Notes: a model not told the origin generated them from the sequence alone. DNA of 64,000 nucleotides from Aneurinibacillus terranovensis DSM 18919 (GCF_000430625.1 NZ_AUMJ01000016.1:1-64000); one strand, 5' to 3'. Shown: positions 16,438 through 26,044, counted from the stretch's first letter. Made by a program: numbers and translations.

Positions 16438-17739
16438 ATGAAGAAATACAGAGTTGCTTTACTTGGTTTGGGAACAGTCGGTTCAGGTGTCATACGCATC
16501 CTGCAGAGCCATAGTGAACGCATTACACAGCAGGCGAACGCCACCTTCGAAATCGCAGGAATTCTCGTGCGCAGACTCAACAAAAAGCGTTCCGTGTCCG
16601 TTGAGCCGTCACTTTTAACAACAGATTATCATGCGCTCCTTTCACAGGGCATAGATATTGTGATCGACGCGATGGGGGGAGTAGACCCCACTCTTTCGTA
16701 TATTGAGCTGGCCATTAAAAACGGCTGCCACGTTATCTCCGCCAATAAAGAGCTGTTGGCATTGCACGGACCGCACTTACACACGCTTGCCGAACATTAC
16801 AACGTTTCATTGTTATACGAAGCAAGCGTAGGCGGTGGTATTCCAATTCTCAATACGCTCAATCACCTGCTCAAAGCGAATCGGATTACCCGCGTGCATG
16901 GAATTCTGAACGGAACCACCAATTATATTCTGACAAAAATGGAGGAAGAAAATCTTCCCTACGAAGCGGTTCTGCAGCAAGCACAACAGTTTGGATTCGC
17001 AGAAGCAGACCCCACTTCCGATGTGGAGGGATTCGATGCGTTAAACAAAATTACGATTATCTCACACCTGTGTTTCGGATCTGAAGGAACGAAGGAACAC
17101 GTATACCATGAAGGAATTACAAAAGTGACGAGTGAAGAAATTGCCCTCTATAAAAAAATAGGCTACCGCCTTAAGCTCATTGCAATGGCAGAACGGACAG
17201 TTTCCGGAAGCCGCCACCAGGTGCGGCCGGTCCTCTTGCCACATACACACTCTCTTGCAGGCGTCAAAAATGAATACAATGGAATTTTTGTGAATGGTGA
17301 TATTGTAGGCGATTTATTTTTTACCGGAAAAGGAGCCGGATCGCTGCCAACAGGAAGCGCAATTGTGGAAGATATGATTAACGCCGTACAGGGGCTTCGT
17401 TTTACGGCTCACCCGTTTGAACCGGCACTTCCGGAAAAGGAGTCTGACACGGATTCCAGCGCGGACGCTATCGCTGTGGTGTTTGCGATTGACCAGGAAA
17501 CCTACTCGCTGGCTAAAACGCGTTTGCTGTCTTTTCTGTCAACAGAAGCGGGCTATCTTCATTCTGTGGACGCTGTCCATACCGGCAGTAAAACGCACGT
17601 GGGCGCCATCCTTACATCAGGCCAGTTAGACAAAATCGAAGCGTATGCCGAGCAACTCGGAGCTTCACTGACCATCCGCCCAGTGCTCGATGAATCGCTG
17701 CCGCAAAAAGCAGTGTCCGCCAACGCACTGACTGTCTAA
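16438..17739 (+). CDS. hom: Homoserine dehydrogenase
   Basis: 433 aa. The Rossmann start GLGTVGSGV binds NAD(P), the central catalytic domain has NGTTNYIL and FGFAEADPTSDVEG, and the C-terminal region looks ACT-like. It reduces aspartate semialdehyde to homoserine, the branch to Met, Thr and Ile. The start is ATG 16438 behind AAAGGAGGA. Control by the SAM riboswitch implies that this copy serves methionine synthesis. Confidence 0.95.
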   Translation: MKKYRVALLGLGTVGSGVIRILQSHSERITQQANATFEIAGILVRRLNKKRSVSVEPSLLTTDYHALLSQGIDIVIDAMGGVDPTLSYIELAIKNGCHVISANKELLALHGPHLHTLAEHYNVSLLYEASVGGGIPILNTLNHLLKANRITRVHGILNGTTNYILTKMEEENLPYEAVLQQAQQFGFAEADPTSDVEGFDALNKITIISHLCFGSEGTKEHVYHEGITKVTSEEIALYKKIGYRLKLIAMAERTVSGSRHQVRPVLLPHTHSLAGVKNEYNGIFVNGDIVGDLFFTGKGAGSLPTGSAIVEDMINAVQGLRFTAHPFEPALPEKESDTDSSADAIAVVFAIDQETYSLAKTRLLSFLSTEAGYLHSVDAVHTGSKTHVGAILTSGQLDKIEAYAEQLGASLTIRPVLDESLPQKAVSANALTV

Positions 17740-17808
17740 GCTGTATCCTTTCTTTTCATTAAATAAGAGCGGAATGCCTGCGGTAGCGCGTTAAAGAACT
17801 ATAGAAAA

Positions 17809-17837
17809 AACCCACCGTTTTAGCGGTGGGTTTTTCG
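17809..17837. terminator. Terminator between hom and DUF1002 gene
   Basis: AACCCACCG-ttttag-CGGTGGGTTTTT is a strong stem with a T-tract on the plus strand and an A-tract on its 5' side, so it can serve both convergent genes. Confidence 0.8.
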
Positions 17838-17875
17838 CATGGTTACCAACTTTGATTCGGTTTGTCGGTTTTCGT

Positions 17876-18751
17876 TTAATGGAACCACGCCAGTGCCTTA
17901 TCGATAAGCTGCTTTAAAAACGTTAAAATCTGCTGCACAAGCGACTTGGCTTCCGGATTATTGTTTAAGAAATCCTGAATCTGGCCTTTATAACTCGAAA
18001 CCTGGTCTAACACCTTATTCCAGTCAATGTTTAAATTTTGAATTTTTCTCAGGATGCTGACAAGTGAATCCACTTCCTGGTTCGTTAAATTCAACCCCAT
18101 CTGAGAAGCGACATTGTTGATAATCGTGCGCAGCTGGTCATCGGATAGCTTCGACGTCTGTTTAGCAAGTTCCGCCTTAAGCCGTGTCAGGAGTTCTGCC
18201 GCTTTCTCTTTGTCGCCAATTTGCTGGCCAATTTGAGCCGTTGTTACCATTTCTTCATTCGCTACCCGCTTCCGGTTTTCATCAAGCCTCTGGCCGGTTG
18301 CCGTTTCGAAAGCTTTCATCACCCCGGTTAACGCCGCCGTACCTGATACCTGAAACGGGGCATCTACCTTGACGTTTGCATCTTTTACACCCGCGGTAGC
18401 CAACGCATTCTCATACATCGCCTTGCTTACCCATGTAATATTATTCGTTTCCACATGAATTCCCGAGCCGGGGCTGGAAAGCTGAATCATCGCCGATGAA
18501 ATCGCCCGGGACCCGATTACGCTCTTGCTTAACAATCCATCCAAATACTTATGTTCCTCTTCATTCGTCACCGTTATAATTTTTGCGTTTGGCGCCTTAA
18601 AGCCGCCAAGTATCTGCTCTCTTTGTACCGGCTTCAAATCATTCCCCAATGTGATAACGATGGAGTCTCCCGTTGTAGCGTCCGCATAAACGGCACCCGT
18701 CATGGACAGAAGCATCATGATCACGATCAGCAATAACTTTCGCACTAACAT
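17876..18751 (-). CDS. Secreted DUF1002 protein
   Basis: 291 aa. A clear signal peptide (LLLIVIMMLLSMTGAVYA, cut after about residue 23) precedes the DUF1002 region with DSIVITLGNDL and the GSRAISSAMIQL block. The C-terminal 100 residues are helical, with ending LKQLIDKALAWF that could be amphipathic. GGAGAGGAG precedes ATG. DUF1002 proteins are widespread in Gram-positives; their role is unknown. Confidence 0.85.
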   Translation of the reverse strand: MLVRKLLLIVIMMLLSMTGAVYADATTGDSIVITLGNDLKPVQREQILGGFKAPNAKIITVTNEEEHKYLDGLLSKSVIGSRAISSAMIQLSSPGSGIHVETNNITWVSKAMYENALATAGVKDANVKVDAPFQVSGTAALTGVMKAFETATGQRLDENRKRVANEEMVTTAQIGQQIGDKEKAAELLTRLKAELAKQTSKLSDDQLRTIINNVASQMGLNLTNQEVDSLVSILRKIQNLNIDWNKVLDQVSSYKGQIQDFLNNNPEAKSLVQQILTFLKQLIDKALAWFH

Positions 18752-19150
18752 TTCTCCTCTCCAAAATCAACCAAGATTGTTTCCACCCGATTATATCACA
18801 GGACGGATGGCTTGACCTCCTGCTTAAGGCGGGTTATCTCCAGCAAGAACCTGGTGGGAAACAGCTGTCTCCTTCGATTGAAAAACATGCTCCTTATCCA
18901 GAAAAATAAAAAGAGCTCCCTTTCCCCGTACATTATTCTATTATTATTTGTGAATGTAATTAGAGATTTCTATTAAATTAATAAACGGAAAATTTTTATT
19001 GTTTTTCAGTTATCATCAAAATCAAATGAATACGGGTCTTATTATAAAATAAACAGACGTTTTTTTCGGAAAACGTCTGCCAGAATCAACCTGTTGCAAA
19101 TGCAGCGCATTATAACTAAAATTCTCCCTATATCTTCATTTTAATGCCTC
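18752..19150. other. Intergenic stretch, no gene seen
   Basis: This 399-bp AT-rich region holds no convincing ORF. A hairpin AGACGTTTT-tttcgg-AAAACGTCT at about 19055-19078 is palindromic and could be a terminator for the minus-strand yyaL transcript. Nothing else stands out. Confidence 0.4.
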
Positions 19151-21040
19151 TTACATTAACTGCTGTTTGAGTTGTTCCACATCGGTTACAGGTGCATGGC
19201 ACGAAAAATTCTCACATACATAAACGGTAACTTTTCCGTCCTGCATCGTTTTGTCCGCTAATATAGGTGCCAGTTCAGCAACCTCCGCGCGTTTGTCTTC
19301 TGTGACCAGACTTACCACACTGTTCGGCAGGAATTCAGCTTGTATGACCTTTATCATTTCCTGCGCTGCCTCCACATTTGGTGCAGTAACTACAATTTCT
19401 TTTGAAGGGCCAAACGCGAATTGAACCGCCATTAAGAAATGACTGTGTGCTCCCGGGTAGTGGGAAACTTCGCCGGCGAACGCCTCGATTTGCTGGTCCG
19501 CAAGCTTCTGTAAATCCTCTCGTCCGGTCAGCCGGGATAAGCGAAGTAAGTTAACGGCGGACACCGAATTGCCGGATGGCATCGCTCCATCGTAAATCTC
19601 TTTTGGACGCATTAACAGCTCTTCCGAATCATTGCCATAGAAATAAAAGCCGCCAGCTTCCCTGTCCCAGAACAGCTCAAATTGTTGCTCCTGCAGGTCA
19701 AGCGCATACCATAAATATTTTTCTTCAAATGTTGCCTGGTATAGTTCAATCAGCCCCCAAATGAGGAAGGCATAATCATCGACATAGGCGGGAAATGCGG
19801 CGTGTCCATCGCGGTACCGGGCTAAAAGTCTGCCCGTTTCATTCGTTAATTGCTCGCGAATAAAAGCCACTGCTTCGGCCGCTTTTTTCGCATAATCCGG
19901 CTCGTTTAACACAACCGCTCCACGGGACAGCGCGGCGATCATCAAGCCGTTCCAGGCCGTTAAAATTTTATCGTCCTTGCCCGGGTGAACGCGTTTTTCG
20001 CGCACCTCAAACAGTTTCTTCCGGCACGCTTCCACAAAACCCCTGTCTTTCCCGGCAAACGGCGAGTTGATAAGATTGGGAATGCTTGTATGCTCTTCAA
20101 AATTGCCTTCCTCCGTGATGTCGTACAGGTCACAGAACCGTTCTCCGTCCTCCCGGCCAAGGATATCGATAATCTCCTCGGGCCGCCAAACGTAAAATTT
20201 CCCCTCTTCCCCTTCGGAGTCGGCATCCTCAGCCGAGTAGAAACCGCCTTCCTTATCGGTCATGTCACGCAGGACATATGTAAAAATTTGCCCCGCTGCC
20301 TCGACATAGCTCTCTTCGCCTGTTGCTTGGTACGTATCAAGATAAATCAGAGCGAGCAGCGCATTATCATACAACATTTTTTCAAAATGGGGCACAAGCC
20401 ATTGACGATCGACAGAATAACGGGCAAAACCAAAACCAATATGGTCATAGATCCCCCCCTGGTTCATATGGCTAAGCGTTGTTTTAACCATCTCAAGCGC
20501 ATGCTTCTCTCCGGTAAGCTTCCAGTGTCGCAAGAGAAAGCTTAAATTATGGGGAGAGGGAAACTTGGGAGCATTGCCGAATCCGCCGTATACGCTGTCA
20601 AATGAACTTTTAAACTGCTCATACGCCTGAGATAATATCTCCCGGGAAATTTCGCCGCTCCCGCCTCTTGTAAGGCCGGTCTGTTCTTTAATGGCTTCGG
20701 TGATTTGTTTTCCCGTCTGCATAACCCGGTCACGGTCTTCATACCATTTATCGTTGATTTGCCGGAGAAGATCCATCATTCCCGGCCGGCCGTACCGGCT
20801 TTCTTTTGGAAAATACGTCCCGGCGAAGAATGGCTCCTTTTCGGGGGTCATAATAATCGTCAGCGGCCATCCGCCTTGCCCGGTCATCGCCTGGCAAACC
20901 GTCATATAAATACTGTCGATATCCGGGCGTTCTTCCCGGTCCACTTTTATGGCTACATAATGTTCATTGAGAAGTGCGGCCACTTCTTCGTCTTCAAACG
21001 ATTCGCGCTCCATCACGTGACACCAATGACATGTTGACAT
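19151..21040 (-). CDS. yyaL: YyaL C-terminal part: thioredoxin/glycosidase-like protein
   Basis: 629 aa reading from ATG 21038-21040 (ribosome site AAAGGA 8 bp upstream). Residues 1-110 contain CHWCHVMERESFEDEEVA, the thioredoxin-like (DUF255) motif. The rest is the (alpha/alpha)6-barrel, N-acylglucosamine-epimerase-like part. The first 58 residues of the normal protein are encoded separately at 21074-21250 in the same frame. Joined, they give about 687 aa, the usual YyaL length. YyaL-type proteins are implicated in spore function, though the reaction is unknown. Confidence 0.85.
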   Translation of the reverse strand: MSTCHWCHVMERESFEDEEVAALLNEHYVAIKVDREERPDIDSIYMTVCQAMTGQGGWPLTIIMTPEKEPFFAGTYFPKESRYGRPGMMDLLRQINDKWYEDRDRVMQTGKQITEAIKEQTGLTRGGSGEISREILSQAYEQFKSSFDSVYGGFGNAPKFPSPHNLSFLLRHWKLTGEKHALEMVKTTLSHMNQGGIYDHIGFGFARYSVDRQWLVPHFEKMLYDNALLALIYLDTYQATGEESYVEAAGQIFTYVLRDMTDKEGGFYSAEDADSEGEEGKFYVWRPEEIIDILGREDGERFCDLYDITEEGNFEEHTSIPNLINSPFAGKDRGFVEACRKKLFEVREKRVHPGKDDKILTAWNGLMIAALSRGAVVLNEPDYAKKAAEAVAFIREQLTNETGRLLARYRDGHAAFPAYVDDYAFLIWGLIELYQATFEEKYLWYALDLQEQQFELFWDREAGGFYFYGNDSEELLMRPKEIYDGAMPSGNSVSAVNLLRLSRLTGREDLQKLADQQIEAFAGEVSHYPGAHSHFLMAVQFAFGPSKEIVVTAPNVEAAQEMIKVIQAEFLPNSVVSLVTEDKRAEVAELAPILADKTMQDGKVTVYVCENFSCHAPVTDVEQLKQQLM

Positions 21041-21076
21041 ACGTAAAATCCTTTCTATATTTTAGCCCGAAGGCTA
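21035..21076 (-). other. In-frame 42-nt insert in yyaL: stop, UUCG hairpin, ribosome site
   Basis: Between the codons for Ser58 (TCC, 21079-21077) and the next conserved residue Thr (ACA, 21034-21032) lie 14 extra codons. They begin with TAG, fold as TAGCC-TTCG-GGCTA (21076-21063), carry another TAA, then AGAAAGGA and ATG TCA. The family sequence is GYS-TCHWCH without a gap. The insert keeps frame and could be bypassed from TCC to TCA (39-nt gap) or serve as an intercistronic restart. Confidence 0.75.
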
Positions 21077-21250
21077 GGAATAGCCGATGGACAGGAATAC
21101 CGGCTTGCTCTCCCTTGCCGCTTTGGAGAAGGCTTCTTCTCCCCACGGGAACCAATCGACAGGATTGTACGCATGCTGCAAAAGGTAAGGAGATTTTTCG
21201 TTTATCAAGCGGTTCGCTTTCCGATCCCGGTTATCAAGGAATTCTTTCAT
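21074..21250 (-). CDS. yyaL: YyaL N-terminal part
   Basis: 58 aa from ATG 21250 (GAAAGGGTG upstream) to a TAG right after [10 protein letters not shown]. The sequence [21 protein letters not shown] is the canonical YyaL N-terminus, and the frame continues unbroken into the C-terminal ORF except for the 42-nt insert. By itself it would be half of a thioredoxin-like fold without the CxxC motif, so alone it is unlikely to be functional. Confidence 0.8.
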   Translation of the reverse strand: MKEFLDNRDRKANRLINEKSPYLLQHAYNPVDWFPWGEEAFSKAARESKPVFLSIGYS

Positions 21251-21418
21251 CAGGAAACACCCTTTCGTGGATAATTTAGGTAAACTCAAGCTACCTTCAT
21301 TATACCCTTTGGTTCAAAGGGAAATCCATTTAAGTGGAACTTCCTAATGGTGTCGTCCTGAAGCCATTGTGAAAACGTCGGCTCAACCAGCCGATTAGCT
21401 GATTCTTTCTACGCGCTT

Positions 21419-22110
21419 GGAGTCTGTCCGACAGTTTGAGTTTTTTGAAGGTCCTTACCCGCGGTCAACTCTTACATTCACCAATTTTTTGTAATTTGCT
21501 ACACCTATTAATATGATTTCAGATTGAACAACCTCAATTTTCACCCGTTTTCTTTGTCTTACGCAACGTTTTTCCGTTTTCCGTTTTCGGGCAGACTTCT
21601 CCCGTTTATACAAAGTGGATGGTTTGGGATATTTGGCCGAATGAAGCTTTCTATGATCGCACTCATAAATCCATTCAGTTGCTTTGTCGGCGTTATGATC
21701 ATGAACGGTTTGCTTGAGGGTCAGGATTTTTCCGGCAGGGCAAACGTAACCTTGGCTTTATCCGCTGCTTTAATGTTGTCTGCACTGAAGTTGCCAGCAT
21801 CTGCGCTGGCCTTCTTTGGCATCCTTCCTGTGTTTGCTTCTACGGAACCCTGAAATTGTTGTTGGTCACTGCTACTGTTGCTCATTTGAAGCCCTATGAT
21901 GATGCCGTGGTCGGAGTCCACAGCGATTTGCGGATTGTATCCTTGAATCACGCCTTGAGTCTTCGTTTCCATGATGCGGGACTCGGAATCCGTAAAGTTG
22001 ATCAGATCTTTTGCTGCCGTCTTCGATTCAGCTTCGGGCTTGCGTTTTTCCAGTTCCTTTAGGGACTCTTGGATTTTCTTCCGTCTCCTTTGCCGATCCT
22101 GTACTTCGAT
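21419..22110 (-). pseudogene. IS1182-family transposase relic
   Basis: Translated minus-strand pieces match the middle of IS1182 transposases: KDLINFTDSESRIMETK, then GYNPQIAVDSDHGIIIG and ADAGNFSADNI, ending early in a frame break near 21721. GGAGTCTGTCCGAC at 21419-21432 is the terminal repeat, also found at 62511-62524. N-terminal sequence is missing. It fuses upstream into a zinc-ribbon pseudogene. Confidence 0.7.
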
Positions 22111-22479
22111 GTTTGTCGATTTTGCAATGCCTTCCGTTTCTAAAATTATTCAGATTCATTTCGGTCTCATGCCCATTGGGGCAAGTAACCTTCATCGATG
22201 TTTTTCCATTTATATAGAGGAATCCAGAACCCCGTAGCCTTCCTTGGCAAATATACGTTGTACTTCCTCCAAGGTGTACTTCTTCCTTCTGGAACAAACG
22301 CTGCACCTGCGGCCGGATGCAAAATTGCTCATATTCGTTGTCCACTCATGACCATGGGGACATCGTACGTTCAAATTGCTCTTCGCATTTCTATATTCCG
22401 TCGATAATAGCGTATAGCCTTCTCTTTCAAATCTGCACCTTACTTCTTCATACGTAAGCTTGTCCTGAATAAATAGCAT
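22111..22479 (-). pseudogene. Zinc-ribbon repeat protein, broken
   Basis: Two repeats of a treble-clef-like unit occur: CPHGHEW...F.SGRRCSVC in one frame (from about 22479), then CPNGHETEMNLNNF.NGRHC in another. A frameshift therefore separates repeats near 22212. Such repeats occur in phage-associated or homing-endonuclease-like proteins. The C-terminal side runs into the IS1182 relic. Confidence 0.6.
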
Positions 22480-22481
22480 AT

Positions 22482-22718
22482 TTACCCATCCAATCCGCTA
22501 TTGTGATCGCCTTCATCAAGACCATCCCAAGTGAACTCATACCAAATCCCATTATTACCGTCTACAATTCTGCCGTCCATTTGGCCAGTAACCAGACCAA
22601 ATTGAAAATTACCTCTGCCATTTTCATTTATATGTATAAAGGCCTGGACTTCCATATTCATATAATCTTCGTCCCACATTTCCATTTCATAAATGTTCCG
22701 GATTCCTCTTATGTCCAT
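22482..22718 (-). CDS. Hypothetical acidic protein
   Basis: 78 aa, very acidic, strand-rich (MEVQAFIHINENGRGNFQFG, then YEFTWDGLDEGD). GGAAAGGGG stands upstream of ATG 22718. It lies between a zinc-ribbon pseudogene and a 131-aa unknown gene. The small acidic beta-rich character resembles immunity or antirestriction-like proteins, but no family is recognised. Confidence 0.55.
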   Translation of the reverse strand: MDIRGIRNIYEMEMWDEDYMNMEVQAFIHINENGRGNFQFGLVTGQMDGRIVDGNNGIWYEFTWDGLDEGDHNSGLDG

Positions 22719-22753
22719 AATCTCGCCCCTTTCCTTTTAAGCCCTGACCGAAA

Positions 22754-23149
22754 CTACCCCTCCAGAAATTGGTTAATTTCACGAATACATTCTTTCTCGC
22801 TTACATCCTTGCATTCCTTTTCCCACTCCATTAACAATCCGCCTAACCATTCCAATGCATCATCGGGTGCCCATTCTTTGAATTCAGTCTGGCCTTCACT
22901 CGTGAACTTGAGAATTCCTTTAGCCAATCCCGGTCCTGCCTTTTTCATCTCTGAAAACATAGCAAGCTTCCGATACTTCCATAATTGTTCCGCAAAAGGT
23001 TCGAGCGCTTCCTCCACCATTTCATACGTAGCTTCAACCAGTTCCACATAACAGAAACACTTAGATCCGGAAGGGCGATTCCACAGACCTTCAACGCCTA
23101 TGCTGATAAGCGCCCGATAAACATCGTCCGCAACGTTGTCCTCATTCAC
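22754..23149 (-). CDS. Hypothetical helical protein
   Basis: 131 aa starting with GTG at 23149, 9 bp after the stop of a 37-aa ORF, so translation may be coupled. It is helical, acidic, rich in Trp and Glu (WAPDDALEWLGGLLMEWEKE). The family is not recognised. Position in a small-gene cluster of the accessory region suggests a cargo or immunity role, which is only inference. Confidence 0.55.
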   Translation of the reverse strand: MNEDNVADDVYRALISIGVEGLWNRPSGSKCFCYVELVEATYEMVEEALEPFAEQLWKYRKLAMFSEMKKAGPGLAKGILKFTSEGQTEFKEWAPDDALEWLGGLLMEWEKECKDVSEKECIREINQFLEG

Positions 23150-23158
23150 ATCGCTTAT

Positions 23159-23272
23159 TTAAGCCTTTGCCAGCTCCTCAATTCGATTCGCTAATTCACG
23201 GCTTTCCTTCGAAAGAAGTCGTAAAATGGTTTTCACTTCTTCTGGATTTAATTGCTCCAGGTATTTTGACAT
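23159..23272 (-). CDS. 37-aa small protein
   Basis: ATG 23272 follows a strong GGAGGAGAG. The product is MSKYLEQLNPEEVKTILRL-type, highly helical and charged, ending LANRIEELAKA. The stop is 9 bp before the GTG of the 131-aa gene, suggesting a bicistron. Size and coupling would fit a leader or antitoxin-like protein. Confidence 0.5.
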   Translation of the reverse strand: MSKYLEQLNPEEVKTILRLLSKESRELANRIEELAKA

Positions 23273-23296
23273 GGGTGACTCTCCTCCATTATTGAT

Positions 23297-23629
23297 TTAC
23301 AATCCTGCGGTTCGGATCTCCTCCATCAACGATCGAAACCGGCGATATTCGGTCATGATTTGACGGTAAAAACCGTTCCATACGTCTTCCTTACCGCTCC
23401 GCGCGCATACTTCCTTCAAATCCTTCATCCACCGGGCCGCTCTGGCATATCCCGTCCGATTGCGATCACCGATATGCTTCAATACCAGATCCCGGTACAA
23501 CGGAATCAATCGGACCGGATCATGCTTCTTTATTTCTTTGAAAAGTTTGAGCATTACCGGTTCGTTCATAAGGAATTGAACTTTCCTATTCGAAAATTCC
23601 GTCCAGACATTTGATACGAATGGGTTCAT
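23297..23629 (-). CDS. Hypothetical protein, possible fragment
   Basis: 110 aa or less, helical and Arg-rich; RTGYARAARWMKDLKEVC and EYRRFRSLMEEI resemble the C-terminal repeats of SWIM-finger or DUF6880-like proteins. It overlaps the nucleotidyltransferase-like ORF by 44 bp, and its first residues are not supported by a good ribosome site. It is possibly the tail of a larger lost gene. Confidence 0.4.
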   Translation of the reverse strand: MNPFVSNVWTEFSNRKVQFLMNEPVMLKLFKEIKKHDPVRLIPLYRDLVLKHIGDRNRTGYARAARWMKDLKEVCARSGKEDVWNGFYRQIMTEYRRFRSLMEEIRTAGL

Positions 23630-24099
23630 ACGTTTTAAGCCTTGGTGCTATCAGGTTCATATCTTTACGCCAACCGAGCAAAATGCTTTCTTCATGCCGG
23701 TTCCACAGCACTTTCAAATCAGGAGCGAGAAATAGGGCCGGATCGAAACGGACCCCGTGAATATTGCGCAAATGAGGCGTCTTGCCGCAGTCCTTTGCAT
23801 CGCAATGAAAGCGGCCTGGGCATTCGCGTTTGTGGCAAATGCGTCCCAAATACTTTCTGCCTGTGTTAAATACAAATACTTCCCACGCATGAGTGGTGGA
23901 AGACATTTGCCGGCAAAACCGGGCAAGCCCGGGCAGTTCGTCCGGATGAGACAGAACAACGGCCAGATCGAGATCACCCGGATAGGGGTCGCCGGCGGCC
24001 ATGGAGCCGCATAAAACAACCTCTTGAACCGACACCAGATTTTTCGCCTTATTCGCAAAATGCTGTGCGGCTTGAAAAAAAACGAATGCTTTCGTTCAT
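23586..24099 (-). pseudogene. Nucleotidyltransferase-domain protein with frameshift
   Basis: The main frame (149 aa) contains GSMAAGDPYPGDLDLAV, the GSxxxG-DxD motif of minimal nucleotidyltransferases, and a Cys/His cluster (CHKREC...CDAKDCGK). The natural N-terminus (MNESIRFF) lies in another frame at 24099 and joins through a run of eight T on the coding strand near 24075-24082. A one-base slip would restore QAAQHFANKAKNLVSVQE. It is either a pseudogene or slippage-dependent. Confidence 0.55.
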
Positions 24100-24166
24100 A
24101 CGCTGTTTCAATTCCCTTCACACGAAATGTTCGGTAATACCGTCAATTGATATTTTGAACACGTCA

Positions 24167-24635
24167 TCAAGTCAAAGTTTGTTCGCTGTACCCAATGGAA
24201 ATATAGCCTCTCAGCCTTTTCTTATACATGCGCATAAGCATTGACACTTCCATGTCGACATAATCGTAAATCTGAACTTCACGCTTTGGTTCATATAAGC
24301 GGTGAAGCCTGCCTGCACATTGCTGCAGCTTTCCCTTCCAGGAAATTGGCGTTACCAGAAACAATGTATCGAGACGTGCATCGTCAAATCCCTCTCCTGC
24401 AAACCTTCCGGTGGCGAGAAACACCCGCTCCTGATCAGCCGGTATAGAACGAATTTGATCTTGAATCTCCTTCCACTTTCTTTTCCCCATTCCACCGCGC
24501 AGAACGATGACGTTTTTGGCGAAGTTTTTCAGCCGGTTTTCAAAATATTCCAAGTGAGAAGTCCGATCCGTTAACAAAATCGGAGACCTTCCTTGATCCA
24601 GCGCTTTCAACAAATCGTCAAAAATTTGGTTTCCT
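24167..24635 (-). pseudogene. SF2 helicase C-terminal fragment
   Basis: About 155 codons of a DEAD/DEAH helicase: SPILLTDRTSHLEYF (motif IV region), VFLATGRFAGEGFDDARLD (motif V) and QQCAGRLHRLYEP (motif VI). ATP-binding motifs I-III are absent. It is cut at about 24635 by a decayed IS3 element, and its N-terminal part was not found on the other side, so a deletion followed. It resembles helicases of TOTE-type conflict systems. Confidence 0.7.
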
Positions 24636-25559
24636 CAATGCTTCGGCTTGTCCCTCATCTCCCATTGGATTGAGTGCTACTTGTTTATTCGGTTTCCAAT
24701 TTCTTGTACCACGCGCCCAACGCTCTGGATGCTTTGCCTTCGCTGCTTCGTATACGTCTTTTCGCTTTTCCAATATGGATACGTGTTCTCCCGTATGACA
24801 CTGTACAGGCGTCACAAAATTCAACCCACTATGCAGGTGAATTTCATTGTACCAATGGACAAATTGCTGTGCCCATTGTCTTGCTTCCTCGAGCGATGCA
24901 AAACCCTTGTGCGGGAAATCTGGTCGATATTTGAGTGTTCGAAACATCGCCTCTGAATAAGGATTGTCATTACTCACGCGTGGTCTTGAAAAGGAGCTTT
25001 GAATGCCCAATTTCTCTAGTAAACTTAAGAATGTCTCTGCTTTCATCGGGCTACCATTATCTGAATGCAATACGAGTGGTGCCCCTTGGATTTTTTCATT
25101 GATGACGGCTTTTTTCACGAGCGTTTTGGCGTGTTTTGCCTCTTCTGTTTCCCAAACTTCCCAGCCAACTACTTTTCTACTAAATAAATCGAGAATTAAA
25201 TAGAGTCGATAATACAAACCTTTCACAGGTCCTCCAAGCCAAGTAATATCCCATGTCCAAACTTCGTTTGGCCCCGTTGCCAGATGACTCTCAGGGATTC
25301 TTCGCTCGGGCTTTTGGCTACGACCGCGGTGATGTTGCATTTTTTCTTCACGTAACACACGATAAAATGTGGATTCTGACGCAATGTAAGTTCCTTTATC
25401 CGCAAGCTTTGGTACAATTTGTGTCGGCGGTAAATCGATGTACTCTTCTTTTTTGACAACCGTCAATATTTCCTCTTTTTCTTCTTCAGACAACTTATTT
25501 TTCGGCACGGGTCTTTTCACAAGTGGACGCTGATCGACCTTTACATCACCCTCTGCCAC
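24618..25559 (-). pseudogene. IS3-family transposase OrfB, N-terminally truncated
   Basis: 313 aa with the DDE core: WTWDITWL (first D), VLHSDNGSPM (second D) and the E in NDNPYSEAMF. The C-terminus runs into flanking sequence (DEGQAEALRKPNF) instead of the usual end. The catalytic domain is intact but lacks the N-terminal part and a proper fusion with OrfA, so activity is doubtful. Confidence 0.8.
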
Positions 25560-25569
25560 CCAACGCTCA

Positions 25570-26044
25570 TATGTTCGAACAGTAATAACGCTGCGGCTTC
25601 GGCTAGTGCCTTTTCTTTCTTTTGTAGCTCTTTTTCTAATTGTTTAGCACGCTTCTGTTCTTCATTCAATGCACCATTCAACTGCTTTGCTTGATCGAAT
25701 GCCTGACCATTTGCCTGAAGGCATACACTTTTCCATGCTTCAATCTGTTCACGATACAGACCTTTCTTGCGACAATACTCTGCTAGCTCCAACTCATTCA
25801 TTGCGAACGTCTCCATCACAATTAAAAACTTATCTTAACTGCTCCATTTATCGCTTGTTTGACCATTGCCTGGTGTTGCCACACCCGCTGCGCGTGCTTC
25901 CTTACGCCACTTATACAACGTCACATCTGAGATGCCTTCTTCTTTCATAATTTGCGTCACCGATTCATTATTTGGTGGCATCATGCGTTTAACAATGGAT
26001 TCTTTTTGTTCCTGCGAATATCGTACTCTATTTTTCCCTGTCAT
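25570..26044 (-). pseudogene. IS3-family OrfA with nonsense codon
   Basis: RVRYSQEQKESIVKRMM and ISDVTLYKWRKEA form the helix-turn-helix. TAA at 25835 interrupts it; the same frame resumes with METFAMNELELAEYCRKKG and a coiled-coil region (KRAKQLEKELQKKEKALAE). A deletion then fuses it out of frame to orfB. Confidence 0.75.
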
